Shown: piece by piece, positions 59,201 to 64,000 of the stretch | Numbering within the stretch: position 1 is the first letter of the stretch | How the letters are laid out: each line of letters opens with the position of its first letter | From: Cymodocea nodosa | Taxonomy: Eukaryota; Streptophyta; Magnoliopsida; Alismatales; Cymodoceaceae | Direction of reading: 5' to 3' | NCBI GenBank assembly: GCA_036874045.1 | Contig: CM072347.1 | Location: forward strand, 684,501 to 748,500 | DNA: 64,000 bases | Position numbers and translations under genes: made by a program | The notes under the pieces: model-generated | The model's database searches: none | Told to the model about the DNA's origin: nothing | Seen by the model: the letters and a program-made list of their open reading frames with translations, nothing else

Positions 59201-62200
59201 TAGTATATACTTCAAATGAGATTAATCAATGTTGGACATTATTGAAGATTTAGTTAGGATCTCCTTAATTTATGGTACATCTTCAAATGAGATTCTCTTC
59301 TGCTAATGCTAGCAAGAAAATCTGTGTTGTATCCTTCTGTAGGATGATTGGATGGTAGTGCATTTTGTTTTTGATTGCATATTACTAGCTAGGGAACATT
59401 CCATCTTTGAAGTGGATTTTACTCAATATTTTTCTATCAGCAATTTCCTTCAATCTTCTGTCATCATACACATTCAATATAGGAAAGTAAGTTTCATCTC
59501 AAGATTAAATATGGTGTCATTAAAATTTACTTCTTGGCAGGACATGGCATGTGATACATTCTTGAAAATTGTCCAGAAATGCAAGCGCAAATTTGTCATT
59601 ACACAGGTGGTCTTTATTTCTTATGTAATGCAACTTTGTATAAAATGTAGTGGTATCAATGAAGTCAATATATGTGGCTGTTTTATGACATTTTATGTAT
59701 GCACATGATGATATCATTTACAAATGTTTCTATGCATTGCTGTTTGCTAAAAGTGCAGATGCAAATTTTGATTATCTATGCCCAGAAAATAAACATAACA
59801 AATTTTCCTTTAAAATAATGTATGAGCAATTGCGTCATCTGCTTGTTTGGCTTGGCACACCATATTATTACTTGAAGAATGAAGCTTATGGGTTTGAGTA
59901 TCAGTAGACATCTGCTTGGTTCATATGAAATCACATATTCATAATGTTCCAAAAAATGGTCATTATATGGATTGAACAAAATCTATGTTGACGACCATTT
60001 CTTGTTTAAGGTCGGTTTGCTGACAATTTCAATATAGACCTATGTTGTTGAAGTCCATTTAATGGAAATTTAACAGTCATTATTTCCATTTTTAGAATAA
60101 TACACATTCCAAACTCATGTTAATTATCTTGTGGATTTTGGTAAAGGCATTGCTTAATGTTCTTTCAACAATAGTTCCAAATTTCTTATCTAATAGGAAT
60201 TTCCGTCTGATTTTCAGAAAAAATTCAACATAACTTGGTTTTCTATCCTAGTGAGAATGTACAAGTGGAACCCTTATATGCAACATAATAGACTATATAT
60301 AAATCCCATCCAACTGGAACACCTATATGCAACACTAAACATTTTTGTAAATCCAAAGTAGCTCACTTATCCTTTGAGGGGGATCCCCTTGCCTAGAAAG
60401 AAGAATTAATGAAGATTGATGCTCTTGATTGGCTAGAAGCTGAATGAAGACGCTAGGACAAAGGAATGGTAGAGCAATTTTTTGAAGGGTTGGATAGGAA
60501 GTGCCATTTGTCTTTCATGAAAAAAGTTAGTCTGAAGATATTCTAGCGCATCTATGCTTTGTATGTTTGATGCCATAGTAACAATGAGATATGGGCATGT
60601 TTATAATCTTTAGATTCACTTTGACAGATGCAAATAATAATGCTAGGCATATGACATCTTTTTTAAGTATCCTGTATTAATCATTTTTAATTTACTTAGA
60701 TTCTGTTTCTGTTAAATCTTTTTTGCACTACCTGCTTTTAATTTTATCCACATTTAATATCATAGGTTGGAGAGAATGAACCTTTTGTATCTGAACTCCT
60801 GTCCAGTCTTCCTACAATAGTTGCTGATCTCGAGCCACATCAGATTCATACATTTTATGAAGCAGTATGGCAAAGAGTGTTTCTCCATTTTGTGTATTAA
60901 GTTCTTTGACATACTTTGTTTAAATATTGTGGTTTCTTTGTGTAGGTTGGTCATATGATTCAATCAGAAACTGTGTCTGGAAGAAGAGACGAATATCTTA
61001 AGAGATTAATGGATCTTCCGAATCAGGTTGATATATCAGTAGATAATTGTAGTAGTTGTGCTTAGTATTTTTTTTTTATGCTTGATTGTGATGTTCCTTT
61101 CTTTTGATTCTGTTGTAATTTCTTATTCCTCATATTTATTCTGTCTTGATGTTAGAAATGGGCAGAGATCATTGGTCAGGCAGCCAACAGTGTTGATGTT
61201 CTGAAAGATCAGAATGTAATTAGAATGGTTCTCAACATTTTGCAGGTATATTATGATATTATCTGATGTAATTTTGTATAGTGGTGATCCATTAGATACC
61301 TATGGTAAATGGATGATATTTTGTCCCCACATAGGCTTTTTCATGAAAATATTGATGTAGTGTGCTGCTAGGAGCTACTTAGTTTTTTTCTCCTTCAAAA
61401 ATATAATTTGTTCTTCACCTATCATTTTCCAATAGCATTCAATGTATTGTGGGATCTGAAAACCTTGCTATTATTTATCATGTTGCCTGAATACTGTTTA
61501 TCACACATATCATCTGGATTCTGTGGCATAACATTTTTTACACTTTTTACCAGACAAATACCAGTGTTGCCAATGCACTTGGAATACATTTCTTTCCTCA
61601 GATATCACTAATATTTTTGGATATGCTTTCCGTTTACAGGTACGTTGTGGATTTTGGATTGACTTAATATTGACACCATGCCTTATTTTTTAATAATAAA
61701 TCTGCCTACTCATATATTAAAAAATATTGACACCACACCTTTTGATACCATCCTTTTTTCTGTTCATTTCACAGGATGTACAGTGAGCTTATTTCTAGTA
61801 ATATAGCGGGGGGTGGACCATTTGCTTCAAAAACGTCAGTTGTAAAACTCCTTAGGTAAAATATTTGTGCCCTTATTCTGGTAATTTCACTATCTTAAGG
61901 TTGATATTTTTAAATTGAGACCTTTTTTCCAAAATAGGTCTGTGAAGCGAGAGACACTTAAGTTGATTGAGACATTCATTGATAAAGCTGAAGATCAGCA
62001 TTGTATTGGGAAGCAATTTGTGCCACCTATGATGGATGCTATTCTTGGTGACTATGCTCGGAATGTCCCTGATGCACGAGAGTCTGAAGTCTTGTCACTT
62101 TTTGCAACTATCATTAACAAGTATGTTTTAACATCATGTCTACCATAGAACTTAAGACAGGCTCTAACCGGGCACTCAGGCATGTTAAGGGCATACCTTG

Positions 62201-63957
62201 CCTGGTCTAATTGGTTTCTTCTAGCTAAATGGATTTTTATCATATCTGTTTGGTTCGATGTGTGTATGTGTGTTAATTGTTAGGGTTTCCATAAGTTTTT
62301 CCTTGCAACATATAATACTTTTTGAAATATATAGTTACGCATATTACAGAAATATACATTTTAGTATTATTATACTTTATATTTTGAATTTATCCTGGGC
62401 TTATTTATGTATTTGAATGTTATTTTGGAAATACTAGAGTTAAAAGTATGGCAGTTTTTAGATGGCTAGTGCCTAGGCTTCCAAGGATCCCTGGTTTACT
62501 ACCTGGGTGCCTTGCGATTTTATAAACTTGATGTCTACATACATTTTTAAAAAAATTTAGGTTAATACTCAATATTTTCCTATTTTCTCATATTATGTTT
62601 GCTTTTATCACGTGGTTACTTGCATTCTTAAAAAATTGTCTGCAGTTATGTAGATGGTTTACCACTGTGTGTTGTCAGAACTCAGAAGCTGATATGCATT
62701 AAAAATTGAATATTGAAATTGGCTGTAGATCCTAGGAAGTAATTAATTCGTTCTGTAGGGTAGCTTTACTTGCATTTGGTAGACAATCAGGGGTTTGCCT
62801 CCCCATAGCAATTATGACGTGAAGTCATACCTTGCTTTTGTGAACATGCTCGGCAATGTTATTTGCTTTTAGGACTGTACATGGTGTGGCAAAATGTTTC
62901 CATGTTAGGATCTACATTTGTTGCTCTTGAAACAACTGCATTTTAATGACATGAGCTGTGCAATACCGTCTTGGCATTTTCCATGGAAATATCTTACCAC
63001 AAAAAGCTAATTATGTCTCTATGAGCACGTCCAAGCTCATTTTTTCTTGACTTAGTAAACATTGTATTTGACATAGGGGTCACAATATATAAACATATAA
63101 TCAGATCATTTGATTCGATTATTTAATTTTAAATTTTTTGATTCATATGTATTCAAAATGAAAATGCTTTGGCTGCTCAAAATGAAAAAAATAATTTGGA
63201 CACGCAGGTTTTAAAATTTGTAACTTTTCATATCTTAATATTTTTCTGGCTCTTGTTTTATTGTTTAGTGGCTGAAATATTAACCTGAATATTATGATTT
63301 TTATTATTTAGAATCAAAAGCTTTTCATTGGTATTGTCAACCTATTGCAGTGACCACTAGTATATAAAGCTTGTATTTTGCAAGATGCTTGTTGGTAGTA
63401 GAAATTTGCATGTAGCATTATTTAATTACCATTAGCTGCATTCTATTCTAACCTTTACTTTCAACTGCATTATTTTCTAATCATATTTGTGTACCTTTTA
63501 AGGTACAAGGCTATTATGATGGAAGATGTTCACCGTATTTTTGAAGCTGTTTTTGAGTGTACGCTAGAGGTATAAATCATTTGAAGTTGCATGCTTCATT
63601 TGCATATTTGGTTATTTAAAATCACTCTTTTTACAGATGATTACTAAGAATTTTGAAGACTATCCAGAACATCGCCTGAAATTTTTCTCACTGCTGCGTG
63701 CTATTGCTACACATTGTTTTCCCTCTTTAATTCAATTGTCAAATCAGGTTACTTCCAAAGTTTTGGATTAGAGACGGTTATTCCTTTGGAAAGTAGAAAC
63801 TTTCAAGGTCACAATTTACATTTCCCTTTTCTTTTCATATTTGAAACAGCAACTGCGACTTGTAATGGATTCTATCAATTGGGCCTTCAGACACACTGAA
63901 AGGAATATAGCTGAAACTGGTCTTAATCTGTTATTGGAAATGCTGAAGAAGTTTCAG
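41228..63957 (+). CDS. XPO1: Exportin-1 (XPO1/CRM1), 28 exons visible, 3' end beyond the window
   Basis: Ran-GTP-dependent karyopherin that carries leucine-rich-NES proteins out of the nucleus. Exons: 41228-41323, 42004-42120, 44328-44420, 44560-44631, 45148-45255, 45330-45412, 45507-45648, 45747-45815, 45914-45991, 46123-46185, 46290-46334, 48178-48285, 48375-48473, 49356-49559, 49776-49835, 52506-52616, 54478-54575, 54662-54770, 59541-59606, 60766-60864, 60946-61026, 61156-61245, 61554-61639, 61775-61855, 61938-62120, 63503-63569, 63637-63747, 63850-63957. Phases all join, giving 909 residues of about 1075. [20 protein letters not shown] opens the protein; the importin-beta N-domain is about 33-102; the HEAT-9 loop is 432-453; [14 protein letters not shown] holds C532, equivalent to the NES-groove cysteine attacked by leptomycin B. 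Intron 11 is GC-AG. Start ATG context is GCGATGGCG. Confidence 0.96.
42460..43655. other. Exportin-1 intron 2, unclassified part
   Basis: AT-rich intron sequence with no recognised protein or terminal repeat. GGATATCAAGGTTATCTAGG and CCTTGGAATCCTAG near 42465-42505 loosely resemble the CCTAGG-rich patches elsewhere in the window. Confidence 0.4.
43660..44200. mobile_element. Fragment of a dispersed non-autonomous element
   Basis: Starts with ACCATTTTTTAAG, ATTTTTATGTAATAATTTTT and a ~120-bp pyrimidine tract (TTCTTCTCTCTTTTTTTCCC and similar). The same order occurs at 50935-51110 and, reversed, at 56870-57060 and 57240-57340. No terminal repeat is seen here, so this is an internal piece, in exportin-1 intron 2. 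Confidence 0.45.
46335..48177 (+). other. GC-AG intron (exportin-1 intron 11)
   Basis: The exon ends ..TTT TAC AAG and the next base pair is GC within AAG|GCAAGT; the acceptor is TATGCAG before TCC CAT ATC CGT. The reading [11 protein letters not shown] matches the family ([11 protein letters not shown]). No GT near the junction keeps the frame. AG|GCAAGT is the standard strong context for the minor GC-AG class, which U2-type spliceosomes use. Confidence 0.85.
46740..47450 (+). mobile_element. L1-type LINE 3' fragment (zf-RVT) in exportin-1 intron 11
   Basis: From about 47082 the plus frame reads [20 protein letters not shown], followed by SNVLSSL. This is the H.FF.C.....W half of the zinc-binding domain that follows the RT in plant L1 elements. 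Upstream (46940-47080) the frame is broken. It sits in the only GC-AG intron seen. Confidence 0.6.
50470..51990 (-). mobile_element. Non-autonomous LTR element in exportin-1 intron 15
   Basis: About 110-130-bp direct repeats lie at 50482-50595 and 51880-51985, sharing CATAAGCC, ATATATAGAAGTTA/ATGTATAGAAGTTA, GAGAGGACAAACAT and ACACCCATATAATCCTAATA. CTCCCCCTTA just inside the left repeat is the complement of a polypurine tract, so the element reads on minus. The interior (about 1.27 kb) has the pyrimidine tract and no gag-pol frame. The repeats differ at many positions, so it is old. Related sequence lies in exportin-1 introns 2 and 18. Confidence 0.65.
52073..52180. repeat. Two-copy tandem repeat, unit about 53 bp
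   Basis: CATTTGTATGTGTATTTGA followed by ATAAATTCGTATTCATTTG, then CTATTTGTATGTGTATTTGA followed by ATAAATCTGTATTTGTTTG. Downstream (52200-52340) lie several CATATCCATAT phrases. Intron 15 of exportin-1. Confidence 0.75.
52620..54470. other. Exportin-1 intron 16, unclassified
   Basis: A G-rich patch at about 53290-53720 (GGGGAGGGGAAGGAGCAAGA near 53377) contrasts with its T-rich surroundings and may be an inserted fragment, but no ends or protein are recognisable. Confidence 0.35.
54890..56330. other. Exportin-1 intron 18, first part; possible decayed retroelement
   Basis: Mixed-composition sequence with short frames on both strands (for example 55432-55659 and 55871-56128 on plus). The base composition is coding-like on minus, but I could not match it to a family with confidence. 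Confidence 0.3.
56335..57060 (+). mobile_element. Non-autonomous LTR-like element, opposite sense to the copy in intron 15
   Basis: GTTTAGTCTCACATTGCTTA (56378-56397) and CTCTATATATAGAGGTCTTA are the reverse of the terminal repeat at 50482-50595. About 400 bp downstream comes the reversed pyrimidine tract (AGAAGAAAAAGGAAAAAAAA at 56947) and TTACATAAAAAAATG. Only one terminal repeat is seen. Confidence 0.5.
56900..57490. repeat. Tandem duplication, two units of about 300 bp
   Basis: Both units (about 56900-57185 and 57235-57490) carry a purine tract, TTACATAAAAA, ATTAAAAARATC, ATGTTTGCTTGT, AACATTCT/AATATTCT, CTCWYAAACTTTATTTTC, TTAATTWATGTAAGATTTTTT and AGATATTAA in the same order. It extends the element at 56335. 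Confidence 0.7.
58004..58900 (-). mobile_element. Decayed retrotransposon-type ORF (DUF4283-like), in exportin-1 intron 18
   Basis: A 181-codon open minus frame (58549-58004) follows, upstream at about 58800-58650, a broken stretch reading [20 protein letters not shown] then [16 protein letters not shown]. This has the outline of DUF4283 (PL.L.....L..IA..FG.P...D..T......ARVLVKVD), found in ORF1 of plant L1-like elements. The open frame itself matches nothing I know. It lacks host-gene context and is antisense to exportin-1. Confidence 0.45.
59960..60760. other. Exportin-1 intron 19, nothing recognised
   Basis: Ordinary T-rich intron sequence. Two GGAACCC/GGAACACC phrases with CTTATATGCAAC/CTATATGCAAC (about 60268-60335) form a short local repeat of about 65 bp period. 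Confidence 0.35.
62150..63480. other. Exportin-1 intron 25, mostly unrecognised
   Basis: AT-rich, with a CCTAGG-rich patch at about 62465-62520 (GTGCCTAGGCTTCCAAGG and CTGGGTGCC) that resembles 17130-17220 and 24440-24530. No protein or RNA gene is recognised. Confidence 0.35.
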
Positions 63958-64000
63958 GTTCGTTATATACTTATTAATGATTTTTTATTTTCGTATCTCC

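Noticed and set aside
1-64000. CRISPR arrays, operons, phage or plasmid features.
   Set aside because: The window is eukaryotic nuclear DNA with spliced genes; no regularly spaced short repeats were seen.

Overview
The window is nuclear DNA of a flowering plant, probably a non-grass monocot. This rests on spliceosomal introns, a plant aspartokinase-homoserine dehydrogenase with a plastid-targeting leader, a plant exportin-1, and typical plant repeats (RTE and L1 LINEs, copia LTR elements, hAT and PIF/Harbinger elements). The lineage is an inference. Intergenic and intron sequence is AT-rich, whereas the first exons at the left edge and near 38.5 and 41.2 kb are GC-rich.

Layout. (1) 1-580, minus: the first 193 codons of an aromatic-amino-acid decarboxylase that runs off the left edge, with a TATA-like box near 748. 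(2) 0.75-7.2 kb: intergenic, with an 80-bp TA microsatellite and a diverged tandem duplication. (3) 7396-38551, minus: a complete gene for bifunctional aspartokinase/homoserine dehydrogenase. I resolved 18 exons whose splice phases all join into 896 codons. The gene is stretched to 31 kb by introns full of transposons; intron 1 alone is 11.6 kb. (4) 38.7-41.0 kb: AT-rich spacer between divergent genes. (5) 41228 to the right edge, plus: exportin-1 (XPO1/CRM1). 28 exons give the first 909 residues; about 165 C-terminal residues lie beyond the window. One of its introns uses a GC-AG splice pair.

The two large genes are unrelated in function: one makes aspartate-family amino acids (Thr, Met, Ile) in plastids, the other exports NES proteins from the nucleus. 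They share a divergent arrangement only.

The most unusual material is in intron 12 of the aspartokinase gene. A decayed RTE-type LINE there carries two separate small-RNA-derived insertions. One is a ~517-bp element whose first ~120 bp follow 5S rRNA from its first bases; it ends in A16 and is bracketed by perfect 13-bp direct repeats, so it is a 5S-headed SINE candidate. The other, only ~60 bp away, is the first 36 nt of U2 snRNA between imperfect 13-bp direct repeats. A third insertion, with a tRNA-like head and perfect 19-bp direct repeats, lies in intron 1. Most known plant SINEs are tRNA-derived, so the 5S-headed element is my best candidate for something new.
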